Source: [Clostridium] polysaccharolyticum (GTDB lineage Bacteria > Bacillota > Clostridia > Lachnospirales > Lachnospiraceae). Taken from it: a stretch of 46,045 nucleotides of DNA. The first letter of the stretch is position 1; every line of letters starts with the position of its first letter. The DNA is taken from assembly GCF_900111595.1 (NCBI RefSeq), contig NZ_FOHN01000023.1, positions 1 through 46,045 on the forward strand. The letters are read 5' to 3'. The notes under the pieces are model-generated. The model made no database searches. It was not told the origin of the DNA and saw nothing but the letters and a program-made list of their open reading frames with translations. Below, piece after piece: positions 17,009 through 24,812 of this stretch. The position numbers and the translations under genes are program-made.

Positions 17009-18412
17009 ATGAACAAGGAATTTTTTCAAGATAACACGGAACAAGAAATTGATTTGAACAAGAACAGAAAAAAAATGAATCCATTAGCTAAAAAAACAGG
17101 AATATTAATATTATCAGGACTTATTCTAGGCACTACTGCTGGAGGTGCATTTTCAGCTTCCACCTACTTCCTGCCAAAGAAAACAATTGCTACAGAACAG
17201 ATTCCGCACAAAACTTCAGCTTCCTCAAATACAGCCCTGACAAAAGTATTAAACACCTCCTCATCAGCTAGCAAAACCTCTGTTCAGGATATTGCCGAAA
17301 AAGGAATGCCTTCTATTGTTGCCATTACCAATAAAGGAGTTACCGAAACTATGACTTTATGGGGTAATATGCAGCAGCCAAGCGAAAGCTGTGGTTCTGG
17401 AATTATTATTGGTGAAACAGACAAAGAACTTCTTGTTGTCACAAACCATCACGTTATTGAAGGCAGCCAGACACTTACTGTTGTATTCAGTTTTGACGAA
17501 GACAATAAAAATGCTGATGCAGTGGAAGCTCATGTAAAAGGATACGACTCTAATAAAGACCTTGCGGTAATTTCCATTTCCAAAGATAAATTAAAAGATG
17601 ATGTACTTAGCAAAATCAGCATTGCCGCCATCGGTGACTCTGCGAAATTAGGTCTTGGAGAGCAAGTAGTGGCAATCGGTAATGCCCTCGGATATGGCCA
17701 GTCTGTCACAACAGGTATTGTAAGTGCATTAAACCGCCAGATAGGCTCTGATAAATCAAACAGCTCTGATAATAGTTATATTCAGACAGATGCCGCTATT
17801 AACCCTGGGAACAGTGGCGGTGCCTTATTTAACATGAATGGAGAATTAGTTGGAATCAATACAGCCAAAATCGCTTCGGAGCAAATCGAAGGAATGGGTT
17901 ATGCAATTCCAATCTCCGATGTTCATGATTTAATTGAAAATCTTATGAACCAGACAACTCGTACGCAGGTAGTAGATGCAAAAAATCGTGGTTATCTCGG
18001 TATTAGTGGAACGGATGTATCTTCTGAAGTTACAGAAACTTATAGCATCCCACAAGGTGTCTATATAGCAGAAGTATCCGATAATAGTGCCGCAGCAAAA
18101 GCAGGCTTAAAGAAAGGATATGTCCTTACAAAATTTGATGGAAAAACCATAAGTTCCTCAAGCGAACTGAAAACTCTAGTAGCTTACTACAAAGCAGGCG
18201 AAACGGTTACCGTTACTGCACAGGTTCCTGAAAATTCAGAATATAAAGAAAAAGAATTTAAAGTGACCTTAGGCAAGAACGAAAATGCTACAGACGATAA
18301 CGTTCCCAATGAAACTCCTTCTGACGGGACTCAGAACCAGCAAGAACCAGCCAATCCTTTTGAAGAATTCCAGTCTCCTTTTGAAAACCCATTTGGAGAT
18401 CAGCTTGCATAA
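17009..18412 (+). CDS. htrA: HtrA/DegP-like serine protease
   Basis: A 467-residue membrane-anchored protease of envelope quality control. A short cytoplasmic tail with basic residues is followed by one membrane segment (about 29-52). The trypsin-like domain has the triad H148 in VTNHHVIEG, D184 in SNKDLAV and S269 in INPGNSGGAL. One PDZ domain covers about 330-420 (VYIAEVSDNSAAAKAGLKKGY). The C-terminal tail is rich in Asn, Gln, Pro and Glu and probably disordered. The ATG at 17009 is preferred since GGAG lies 9 bases upstream; the in-frame ATG at 16982 would bury that site. It stands alone, divergent from the CE3 gene. Confidence 0.92.
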   Translation: MNKEFFQDNTEQEIDLNKNRKKMNPLAKKTGILILSGLILGTTAGGAFSASTYFLPKKTIATEQIPHKTSASSNTALTKVLNTSSSASKTSVQDIAEKGMPSIVAITNKGVTETMTLWGNMQQPSESCGSGIIIGETDKELLVVTNHHVIEGSQTLTVVFSFDEDNKNADAVEAHVKGYDSNKDLAVISISKDKLKDDVLSKISIAAIGDSAKLGLGEQVVAIGNALGYGQSVTTGIVSALNRQIGSDKSNSSDNSYIQTDAAINPGNSGGALFNMNGELVGINTAKIASEQIEGMGYAIPISDVHDLIENLMNQTTRTQVVDAKNRGYLGISGTDVSSEVTETYSIPQGVYIAEVSDNSAAAKAGLKKGYVLTKFDGKTISSSSELKTLVAYYKAGETVTVTAQVPENSEYKEKEFKVTLGKNENATDDNVPNETPSDGTQNQQEPANPFEEFQSPFENPFGDQLA

Positions 18413-18438
18413 AACTCCCCTAAAAATTTCCCATCGAA

Positions 18439-18498
18439 CAAAGTCTGAGTTCTTCAGACTCCCGTGACTGGAATGTACTCAAAAGAACTCAGACTTTG
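18439..18498. repeat. Perfect 16-bp inverted repeat
   Basis: Arms 18439-18454 and 18483-18498 (CAAAGTCTGAGTTCTT and its complement) are perfect, with a 28-base spacer. The left arm can alternatively fold with AGTCTGA/TCAGACT inside 18442-18460, giving two competing hairpins. No T run follows, so it is not an ordinary terminator. Confidence 0.85.
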
Positions 18499-18504
18499 CC
18501 GTAC

Positions 18505-18585
18505 CAGATGGGTGTCGCTGTCTTTTAGCTGTCGCTGTCTTTTAGCTGTCGCTGTCTTTTAGCGACTATCTTCCTTACCCATCTG
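18505..18585 (+). repeat. Three perfect 17-bp tandem repeats enclosed by an inverted repeat
   Basis: The unit TGTCGCTGTCTTTTAGC occurs three times without a mismatch at 18513-18529, 18530-18546 and 18547-18563. A perfect 9-bp inverted repeat (CAGATGGGT 18505-18513; ACCCATCTG 18577-18585) brackets the block. Together with the repeat at 18439 it fills the gap after htrA; no protein is encoded. Confidence 0.85.
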
Positions 18586-18594
18586 TGCGCATCC

Positions 18595-18625
18595 TGTGCC
18601 CTTCTTTTTCAGGGCACTTTTTATT
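18595..18625 (+). terminator. Plus-strand terminator after htrA region
   Basis: GTGCCC, a 10-base loop and GGGCAC followed by TTTTT. It would end transcripts that read through htrA and the repeat block. Confidence 0.75.
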
Positions 18626-18635
18626 TGATAGGAAA

Positions 18636-18666
18636 GACCAGCCACAAAAAATTTACGTGACTGGCC
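18636..18666 (-). terminator. Terminator of uppP
   Basis: Ten-bp stem (18636-18645 with 18657-18666, two G-T pairs) with a T-rich loop, followed on the minus strand by TTTCC. It lies 8 bases after the uppP stop. Confidence 0.6.
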
Positions 18667-18674
18667 TATACTAT

Positions 18675-19502
18675 TTATAAAAACACAAAATACAAAATCA
18701 CTATTACCCCTAGAACTACCCGGTACCATCCAAATATCTTGAAATCATGTTTTTTAATATAAGACATCAAGAACCGTATCACAAATACGGATACTAAAAA
18801 TGCTGTAATGGTTCCAACTGCCAATGTAGTAATTTCATCTCCTGAATAGTGGAATCCATACTTCGCTAATTTCAAAAGACTATATCCAAACATCACAGGT
18901 ACTGCCAGAAAAAATGTGAATTCTGCTGCTGCCACCCTGGAAACCCCGATTAACAAAGCTCCAATGATAGTTGCACCTGAACGGGAAGTTCCTGGCACAA
19001 TAGAAAGAACCTGAAATAACCCAATGTATAATGCTGTTGCATAAGTAATGTCATCCAATTTTCTTACTTTCGGAACTCTCTTTTTATTCCAGTCTTCTAG
19101 CCAGATAAATACTAGACCGTAAAAAATCAAAGCAGCTGCTATTACCATTGGTGTATGAAAATGTGCTTCTACATAATTGTCGAATAATAAGGTTACCGCT
19201 GCACCTGGAATACAAGCCGCTACTACTTTAAACCAGATAGAAAAAATATCTTTTCGAATAACTGGCTGGCTCTTATCTTTGAACTGAAAAGGGAACATCT
19301 TATTCCAGAACAATAAAATTACGGCTAAAATAGCTCCTAACTGTATTACAACAAAAAACATTTCTTTAAATTCTGCTGACCCTTTTATGGTCAGAAACTG
19401 ATCCACTAAAAGCATATGCCCTGTACTACTGATTGGAAGCCACTCTGTAATGCCCTCTACAATTCCAAGAAAAAATACTTTAAAAAACTCTATTATATTC
19501 AT
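18675..19502 (-). CDS. uppP: Undecaprenyl-diphosphatase UppP/BacA
   Basis: A 275-residue integral membrane enzyme that dephosphorylates undecaprenyl pyrophosphate to recycle the lipid carrier for peptidoglycan and other wall polymers; extra copies give bacitracin tolerance. The signatures are present: GIVEGITEWLPISSTGHM at about 14-31 with its Glu residues and catalytic His, and PGTSRSGATI at about 170-179. At least seven membrane segments are visible, and the length is usual. The ATG at 19502 has AGAAGGAG upstream. Monocistronic, with its own promoter at 19635-19663 and terminator. Confidence 0.95.
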   Translation of the reverse strand: MNIIEFFKVFFLGIVEGITEWLPISSTGHMLLVDQFLTIKGSAEFKEMFFVVIQLGAILAVILLFWNKMFPFQFKDKSQPVIRKDIFSIWFKVVAACIPGAAVTLLFDNYVEAHFHTPMVIAAALIFYGLVFIWLEDWNKKRVPKVRKLDDITYATALYIGLFQVLSIVPGTSRSGATIIGALLIGVSRVAAAEFTFFLAVPVMFGYSLLKLAKYGFHYSGDEITTLAVGTITAFLVSVFVIRFLMSYIKKHDFKIFGWYRVVLGVIVILYFVFL

Positions 19503-19634
19503 TTCCTTATTCTCTCCTTCTGCTCATCAGCGTAAAGCCTAACTGCCCATTTTTCTATTTTAAACTTTTTTCAGCTAAAAACAATGCCCCCCCTTTTCAT
19601 ATATGCTGCTTTATACATCTCCAGACATAAAGAG

Positions 19635-19663
19635 ATTATATACCGAATGCAGGAAAAATACAA
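19635..19663 (-). promoter_or_regulatory. Promoter of uppP
   Basis: TTGTAT (19658-19663), 17-base spacer, TATAAT (19635-19640). The leader before the ATG at 19502 is about 125 bases and contains a run of seven G near 19586; I recognise no riboswitch in it. Confidence 0.7.
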
Positions 19664-19820
19664 TAAACCTTCCCTTATCTTCTATAGATTTTCACGCTTA
19701 TTCCCAATGCTGCTGTCACGCAAGTATGCATCCAGCGTCTGATCTTTTAGGCTGTATTTTTACATTATAGGTCTGCAGACAGTATTTTTCCAGAACAAAA
19801 AACTTTTCCACAAGAAAAAG

Positions 19821-19850
19821 CCTTACATAAAAATTTATATAAGGCTTTCA
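19821..19850 (-). terminator. Terminator downstream of the GHKL kinase
   Basis: AAAGCCTTA pairs with TAAGGCTTT around an AT-rich inner stem; on the minus strand a T run follows. It lies about 70 bases beyond the 53-codon ORF, and about 300 bases beyond the kinase stop, so the transcript carries a long tail. Confidence 0.8.
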
Positions 19851-19916
19851 CGATTAAGAACAATAAAAACTTGTCATCATAGATGACTGCAGGCTGTCAG
19901 CTAAGCAGGTCTAACT

Positions 19917-20078
19917 TCAGGTCATAACATTAAGTCTATTAAATGTCCTATCATAAATGGGGATATACGGTCCAAAACCAGTTGAACCCTGTACACAAGA
20001 TTTATAATTCATATACGCCTTGTGCTGTACACTTTCATTATATCCATTCGACTCCACAATACAATAGTTTCTGTGCAT
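19917..20078 (-). CDS. Possible 53-residue peptide after the kinase gene
   Basis: An ATG at 20078 opens 53 codons ending with TGA at 19917, between the kinase stop (20143) and the terminator. The peptide is rich in Tyr and Asn, with two Cys (positions 6 and 28) and a Gly/Pro/Tyr/Ile segment in the second half. A weak CAGG stands 8 bases upstream of the ATG. It does not look like AgrD (no amphipathic helix, no acidic C-terminus), and it has no signal peptide. It is kept because kinases of this class often sense a peptide encoded beside them. It may be a chance frame. Confidence 0.25.
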   Translation of the reverse strand: MHRNYCIVESNGYNESVQHKAYMNYKSCVQGSTGFGPYIPIYDRTFNRLNVMT

Positions 20079-20142
20079 GTTACAAACCTGCTAGATTAAG
20101 TAATATAAACTTACAATCTTGCAATGCAAAAACGAAATTGTT

Positions 20143-21471
20143 TTACAAAATGCTGTTTTTCTCCTCTTTAGCTCCTGATTTTTCTGTTTGTGGAACTGGA
20201 ATAAAACTGGTTATTTCAAACCAGTTATAATCATTTGGAATTATCTGCATCACTCCTCCATTTTTCTCTGTCAGCATTTTAATAATTCCCAGTCCAAGTC
20301 CGTGTTCCTCTTTTTTCTTTTTCGTTGTGTGAAAATATTTCACTGGCGTATCATAAGGATTCATACAAGTTATATAATACCCATCTTTTGCGGGATAAAT
20401 ATCAAGAGAAATATACCGCCTCTCCTGCTCTAACTTTTCAGTGGCTTCAATGGCATTATTTACCATATTAGAAATAATGCCACATACATCTTTGCTCTCT
20501 ATGTAAAATTCCTCAATCATAAGATGTCTTTCAAACAGAATTTTCTTTTGGCTAGCCTTCATAATTAAATCATTAATCATCATGGATATTGCATGATCTG
20601 GCAATGTACAGATACTACTAGCAATTTTAATATCCTTAAATATACTGTTTATGTAATTTTCCAGTTCCGTATAACATCTATTATGTACTAAATTGCCAAT
20701 AATGGCTACATGTGTATTCATATCATGTTCTAATTGCTTTAACTTGGTCGTAAGCTCCATAATACGGTTTAATTCATTTATCCGTTCTTCTGCCTCTACA
20801 AGCTCCATATCTTTTTTCCCTATAAGGCTTATGACATAAAACACGTTTAATAGCAGGACTACCTGAGCCAGCAGAATTAAAACTATCAAATCTGTGCTAT
20901 ATGACAAATCTGCATGCCTTACAATCATACTGATCAGCACTGTAAAAAACCAGCTAGTAACTAAAAATGCAAGATTTTCTTTTCTGTGACGCAGTACTCC
21001 TATAATCCTTCCATTGTTATGAAAAAAGACAAAATAAAAAGCTGGAAATAATAATATTCTAGATAACAGCGTGCTTAATGCATTTATTCTCCCAAAAGAC
21101 ATAATCTGGACAATTGGTATCTTTGCCACATAAACCAATATAGCTAACAATAAGCTCTCCACACATGAAATGGTAAATCCAAACAGCCCAAGCCCCAATA
21201 AACATTTGTATAGTTTTTCTTTGAATAATACCAGGCTTATGCCTATAATATATGCAATCATTGCAACACTTAAAATACTGTCAATAGTATTATTCTGCTG
21301 AGTAAAACATATATACTGCTTCAATAAAGCTGCTATGTAATAACCAGCCGCTGCCATCACATAATACATTCTTTTTTCAAACCTTCTCGGCAGCAGCGAC
21401 ATTGACTTTATCCAGAGATACGGCTCTGCAGCATAACACATCAACAATATAATACAATTGACATAAACCAT
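20143..21471 (-). CDS. AgrC/VirS-like sensor histidine kinase (GHKL)
   Basis: A 442-residue peptide-pheromone-type sensor kinase. Six to seven membrane segments fill residues 1-215, then a short coiled coil (about 218-245). The phospho-acceptor is H249 in KQLEHDMNTH; the ATPase domain has NMVNNAIEATEKL as N-box and GLGLGIIKML as G-box. This is the layout of AgrC, VirS and ComD. No response regulator, AgrB or AgrD lies next to it, so its partner and signal are unknown. The ATG at 21471 has GAAGGAG upstream. The gene follows the glycosyltransferase pair by 112 bp and may be transcribed with it or alone. Confidence 0.85.
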   Translation of the reverse strand: MVYVNCIILLMCYAAEPYLWIKSMSLLPRRFEKRMYYVMAAAGYYIAALLKQYICFTQQNNTIDSILSVAMIAYIIGISLVLFKEKLYKCLLGLGLFGFTISCVESLLLAILVYVAKIPIVQIMSFGRINALSTLLSRILLFPAFYFVFFHNNGRIIGVLRHRKENLAFLVTSWFFTVLISMIVRHADLSYSTDLIVLILLAQVVLLLNVFYVISLIGKKDMELVEAEERINELNRIMELTTKLKQLEHDMNTHVAIIGNLVHNRCYTELENYINSIFKDIKIASSICTLPDHAISMMINDLIMKASQKKILFERHLMIEEFYIESKDVCGIISNMVNNAIEATEKLEQERRYISLDIYPAKDGYYITCMNPYDTPVKYFHTTKKKKEEHGLGLGIIKMLTEKNGGVMQIIPNDYNWFEITSFIPVPQTEKSGAKEEKNSIL

Positions 21472-21583
21472 GATTCTCTCTCCTTCGCAAGACGTTTCTT
21501 AACTAGTTTATGGAAGCTATTCTCACTCTTAAGTAAAGATATGCTATATCCTGATTCCTCTCTATTTCTTATCCTCCTATATG

Positions 21584-22795
21584 TCAGGCTTTTTTTACAA
21601 AGTCCTCCAGTGAAGTTTCCCCCTCACAGCCAGAGTCCTGTTTTACTATCATATAAGTAAAATGTGCCCATGCGATTAAATATATAATGGCATGCCACTT
21701 ATTATCAATGGCACCATTTCCAAATAAATAATAGCCATAAGTCAATGTACTTAAGATAATAGAAACTGCTGCATATTTCAGATATTTTAAATGAATAAAG
21801 CATAAAAGCATTAACAGAATATCTAATGGATATGTGTATCTTTCATGCATAGCTGGAAGGAATAAAAGACATGTCCAGGCAAACCATGCCACAGTATTTA
21901 AATACTGTTCCAGATTAGTAATCTTTTTCTTTTCCGTCATAATGGCATATAAGCCAACACCACAAAGCACCAATGTAAGCTGCACTGCAAATGTTTTTAA
22001 GTTTCCATAATCATTTCCTGCTAAAATCCAGAAACTTGGAATATTCATATACATGCTCTCGTAAGTCTTTGTCTGGTTTGCATAAATCTTAAATGGATCT
22101 AATAATCCTCTTCCCTGAATAAAGGCAACAATTCCTGTAAGCCAGAATACCAGAACTGATATTCCAAACATGGAAATGCTGAATTTCTTTTTGCAGAAAT
22201 AATAAGAAACTACAAATGGCAGAATCAATACTGCCTGAAATTTAAATCCAAAGGCAATTCCTAAAAATACAAAAGCTCTAATAAATTTTTCTTTGTAAAG
22301 ATAATATAGTGTTAATATAATGAAAAGTGTATAGATGGAATCACACTGTCCCCAATAGGCACCATTTAACACAACAGTAGGCAAAAAGAGCACTGCTGTA
22401 TATACTAAAGCAAATAATTTTCCAAACATTTTCTTGCCTGCCAGATCGGTCAGCATCCATGCACAGCCAAACGCCAATAGGAAATCAAAAATACAGGAAA
22501 ATGCTTTGAATATATACATGCTGTTGCCTTTAAAGTATGTCATAAATGCAATACAGGTCTGATAAAGGACATTGTAATCACCAACTTGGGTTTTCAGTGC
22601 TTTAACCTGTCCACCTTGCAAAATCTGATCAAACCATGGCTGCAGACAAGCTACCATATCTCCCGACTGTGCATTTCTTCCAGCATACCGGACATAAATT
22701 CCTATTAATGTCATGACAATAAGAAACAGCCAGTTTATATACTTTTCGGCCAGTTCTATGGCCTTTTGTTCCACACGTGTCATACGCATTTTCAT
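21584..22795 (-). CDS. Polytopic membrane glycosyltransferase (GT-C fold)
   Basis: A 403-residue membrane protein with about ten hydrophobic segments. The first loop after segment 1 has YAGRNAQSGDMVACLQPW with an acidic SGD motif expected in GT-C enzymes that use polyprenyl-phosphate sugars, and NGAYWGQCDSIYTLF and MHERYTYPLDILLML later match the pattern of the GT39/GT87-like group. It probably transfers a sugar from a lipid carrier to an envelope polymer outside the cell. It lies 26 bp after the GtrB-like gene, which would make the lipid-linked sugar, so the two form one pathway. The sugar and acceptor (teichoic acid or protein) cannot be read from sequence. Confidence 0.75.
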   Translation of the reverse strand: MKMRMTRVEQKAIELAEKYINWLFLIVMTLIGIYVRYAGRNAQSGDMVACLQPWFDQILQGGQVKALKTQVGDYNVLYQTCIAFMTYFKGNSMYIFKAFSCIFDFLLAFGCAWMLTDLAGKKMFGKLFALVYTAVLFLPTVVLNGAYWGQCDSIYTLFIILTLYYLYKEKFIRAFVFLGIAFGFKFQAVLILPFVVSYYFCKKKFSISMFGISVLVFWLTGIVAFIQGRGLLDPFKIYANQTKTYESMYMNIPSFWILAGNDYGNLKTFAVQLTLVLCGVGLYAIMTEKKKITNLEQYLNTVAWFAWTCLLFLPAMHERYTYPLDILLMLLCFIHLKYLKYAAVSIILSTLTYGYYLFGNGAIDNKWHAIIYLIAWAHFTYMIVKQDSGCEGETSLEDFVKKA

Positions 22796-22821
22796 TCATC
22801 CTCCCCAATCTTCATTTCCTT

Positions 22822-23784
22822 TTATTTATTTTCTAACTTATCGTCTGTTCTTTCACTGATGATATATCTTGGCCTTCCTTTTACTTCCATGTAAATCTTT
22901 CCGATATATTCACCAATCACACCTAGACATACAAGCTGGATTCCGCCCATAAAGCAGACAATACAAATGATGCTTGCCCATCCTGCAACCGTATTGCCAA
23001 CTACCTGTGCAATAATTGCCCAAAGAACACCAAGAAAACTTAAGAAGGATACTGTTAGTCCAAATCCAGTAATCATACTCAATGGTTTTACGCTTAAACT
23101 TGTTATTCCATTAAAAGCAAGTGCAAGCATTTTCTTTAATGGATAATGACTTTCTCCTGCAATTCTTTCATGTCTTTCATAATATACTGATGTACTTTTA
23201 AACCCAACCAGCGGAACCATTCCACGTAAAAACAGATTTACTTCTTTATAATTCGCAAACTCTTCTAGGACTCTGGAGGAAATCAAGCGGTAATCTGCAT
23301 GATTATACACAACCTCTGCTCCCATCCTGTTCAGGAACTTATAAAAAGACTGTGCAGTAAAACGTTTAAAGAATGTGTCTGTCTTACGGCTGCTTCTTAC
23401 GCCATACACAACCTCGCATCCATCTAAATAAGCCTTAACCATATCATCCATCGCATTAATATCATCTTGTCCATCGCAGTCTATGGATATGGTAATGTCA
23501 CACTTTCCTTTTGCCTCCATTAATCCAGCCAATACCGCATTCTGATGTCCACGGTTCCTGCTCTGGCGTATGCCGCAATAAGTTTTATCTTTCCTTGCTA
23601 AGTCAGATATAATACTCCAAGTATTATCTTTACTTCCGTCATCAATAAACAGGATTCTGCTCTCCTCGGATATCATTTCATTCTTTTGCAGTTTTCTTAT
23701 TTCCTGCAAAAATTCTGGAGCTGTAATTGGCAGCACTTCCTGCTCATTGTAACAAGGAATCACAATATATAAGGTAGGTTTCAT
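22822..23784 (-). CDS. Polyprenyl-phosphate glycosyltransferase, GtrB/DPM1 type
   Basis: A 320-residue GT2 enzyme with a cytoplasmic GT-A domain and two C-terminal membrane segments (about 240-262 and 272-296). Seen are the nucleotide-sugar motifs VIPCYNEQEVL, LFIDDGSKDNT and ISIDCDGQDD (metal-binding acidic cluster), QSRNRGHQNAVLAG, and the C-terminal GEYIGKIYMEVKGRP typical of the GtrB/CsbB group. It likely loads glucose or another hexose onto undecaprenyl phosphate for the adjacent GT-C protein. No flippase gene is visible. The ATG has GGAGGAG upstream. An AGTGGA/TCCACT inverted repeat lies upstream at 23851-23866. Confidence 0.88.
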   Translation of the reverse strand: MKPTLYIVIPCYNEQEVLPITAPEFLQEIRKLQKNEMISEESRILFIDDGSKDNTWSIISDLARKDKTYCGIRQSRNRGHQNAVLAGLMEAKGKCDITISIDCDGQDDINAMDDMVKAYLDGCEVVYGVRSSRKTDTFFKRFTAQSFYKFLNRMGAEVVYNHADYRLISSRVLEEFANYKEVNLFLRGMVPLVGFKSTSVYYERHERIAGESHYPLKKMLALAFNGITSLSVKPLSMITGFGLTVSFLSFLGVLWAIIAQVVGNTVAGWASIICIVCFMGGIQLVCLGVIGEYIGKIYMEVKGRPRYIISERTDDKLENK

Positions 23785-23850
23785 ATTTACTCCTCCGTCT
23801 GTATATGTACTTTAAAACAAATAAACATTAAATAAAGTATACTATATCCA

Positions 23851-23866
23851 AGTGGAAAAATCCACT
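23851..23866. promoter_or_regulatory. Inverted repeat upstream of the GtrB-like gene
   Basis: AGTGGA-TTTT-TCCACT, perfect 6-bp arms, about 70 bases before the ATG and just upstream of a possible minus-strand -10 (TATACT near 23840). It could be an operator; no good -35 is visible. Confidence 0.35.
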
Positions 23867-23888
23867 AATACGAATAAGTTTCCCCACT

Positions 23889-23932
23889 AAAAAAAGCTGT
23901 AATCCTAACCCAATAATGGATTTGGCTACAGC
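23889..23932 (-). terminator. Terminator of ohrR
   Basis: GCTGTA (23927-23932 arm) pairs with TACAGC (23896-23901 arm) around a further partly paired segment, followed on the minus strand by seven T. Confidence 0.8.
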
Positions 23933-23964
23933 ATTTTCTTGCAAAAAACTATTGTTTTACTAGT

Positions 23965-24402
23965 TTAATTATCAAATGATTTCATCACTTTGCGAAGTAA
24001 CTGGTATAGCTGTGCTGCTTCTTCCTCATTAAGCTCAACACAGCCGTTCATTTTTGCAGGTATCTCAAGTGCCTTTTCCCTTAAACGGATTCCAGACTCA
24101 GTTATAGTGACATTTAGTACCCGTTCATCCTGTTTGTCTCTTTCCCGCAGGACATATCCTTTCTGCTCTAGCTTTTTTAGAACAGGTGTAAGAGTTCCCG
24201 AATCTAAAAATAAAAGTTTTCCCATATCCTTGACATTCAGTTTTTCATGTTCCCACATTACCATCATGGCAATGTACTGGGTATACGTCAAATCTATCTC
24301 ATCTAAAAAGGGTTTATACTTTCTCACTATTTCCTTTGAGCATGCATATAATGGAAAGCATAGCTGGTTGTCTAATTTCAAAATATCATACTTATTATCC
24401 AT
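23965..24402 (-). CDS. ohrR: Organic-hydroperoxide-sensing MarR repressor OhrR
   Basis: A 145-residue MarR-family regulator. The N-terminal LKLDNQLCFPLYACSKEI is the OhrR signature, with the peroxide-reactive Cys at position 15 exactly where OhrR has it; a second Cys at 21 could form a disulfide. The winged helix follows (DMGKLLFLDSGTLTPVLKKLEQKGYV, in parts, then RERDKQDERV for the wing). Reduced OhrR represses; oxidation releases DNA. Its own promoter carries an OhrR-type palindrome, so it should autoregulate, and the neighbouring peroxide-defence operon carries another. Confidence 0.92.
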   Translation of the reverse strand: MDNKYDILKLDNQLCFPLYACSKEIVRKYKPFLDEIDLTYTQYIAMMVMWEHEKLNVKDMGKLLFLDSGTLTPVLKKLEQKGYVLRERDKQDERVLNVTITESGIRLREKALEIPAKMNGCVELNEEEAAQLYQLLRKVMKSFDN

Positions 24403-24446
24403 ATCTTACTACCTTTTTTATATTGTCGTGTTTAAACTGTTTGCAA

Positions 24447-24483
24447 ACAATTTAATTGTACTATTCCCTTTCAGATATTTCAA
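24447..24483 (-). promoter_or_regulatory. ohrR promoter with OhrR operator
   Basis: TTGAAA (24478-24483), 17-base spacer, TACAAT (24455-24460). The -10 box is part of the palindrome ACAATT-A-AATTGT (24447-24459), which matches the known OhrR site core of Bacillus (TACAATT-AATTGTA). A GTTTGCAAAC palindrome adjoins it. Confidence 0.85.
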
Positions 24484-24500
24484 GGAAGATATGACTTTTC

Positions 24501-24812
24501 TTAAAGATTATTTTCAATAAATTCTTTTAAAAATACTTTTGGCATAAACCCAACATTTCTTGCTGCTTCCTTTCCGTTCTTTAAAACGATCAAAGCTGGA
24601 ATGCTTGTAATCATAAAATCCTGTGCAAGATTAGGATTTTCATCTACATCTGCATTAAAAAATGCTGCCTGGCTGCTCATTTCTTCTGATAGTTCTTCCA
24701 GTACTGGTTCTAGCATTTTGCAAGGCCCACACCATCCAGCAGAAAAATCTACTACTGTCAGTTTGTCACTGCTTACTTCTGGCATTTCACCATTTACAAT
24801 TTTTTTAATCAT
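24501..24812 (-). CDS. trxA: Thioredoxin
   Basis: A 103-residue thioredoxin with the redox motif W27-C28-G-P-C31-K and the cis-proline in TSIPAL. Length is standard. Its ATG shares one base with the stop of the reductase-like gene (TAATG), with AGGAGGAG upstream, so the two are coupled and presumably partners. In this operon it would pass electrons to the glutathione-peroxidase-like protein, as such Cys-type enzymes normally use thioredoxin rather than glutathione. Confidence 0.93.
   Translation of the reverse strand: MIKKIVNGEMPEVSSDKLTVVDFSAGWCGPCKMLEPVLEELSEEMSSQAAFFNADVDENPNLAQDFMITSIPALIVLKNGKEAARNVGFMPKVFLKEFIENNL

Noticed and set aside
19917-20078. AgrD autoinducer precursor
   Set aside because: The small frame lacks the N-terminal amphipathic helix and acidic C-terminus of AgrD, and there is no agrB nearby; kept only as an unassigned peptide.
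23990-24520. 176-codon plus-strand frame opposite ohrR
   Set aside because: OhrR is unmistakable on the other strand, and the plus frame shows serine-rich antisense composition without a ribosome site.
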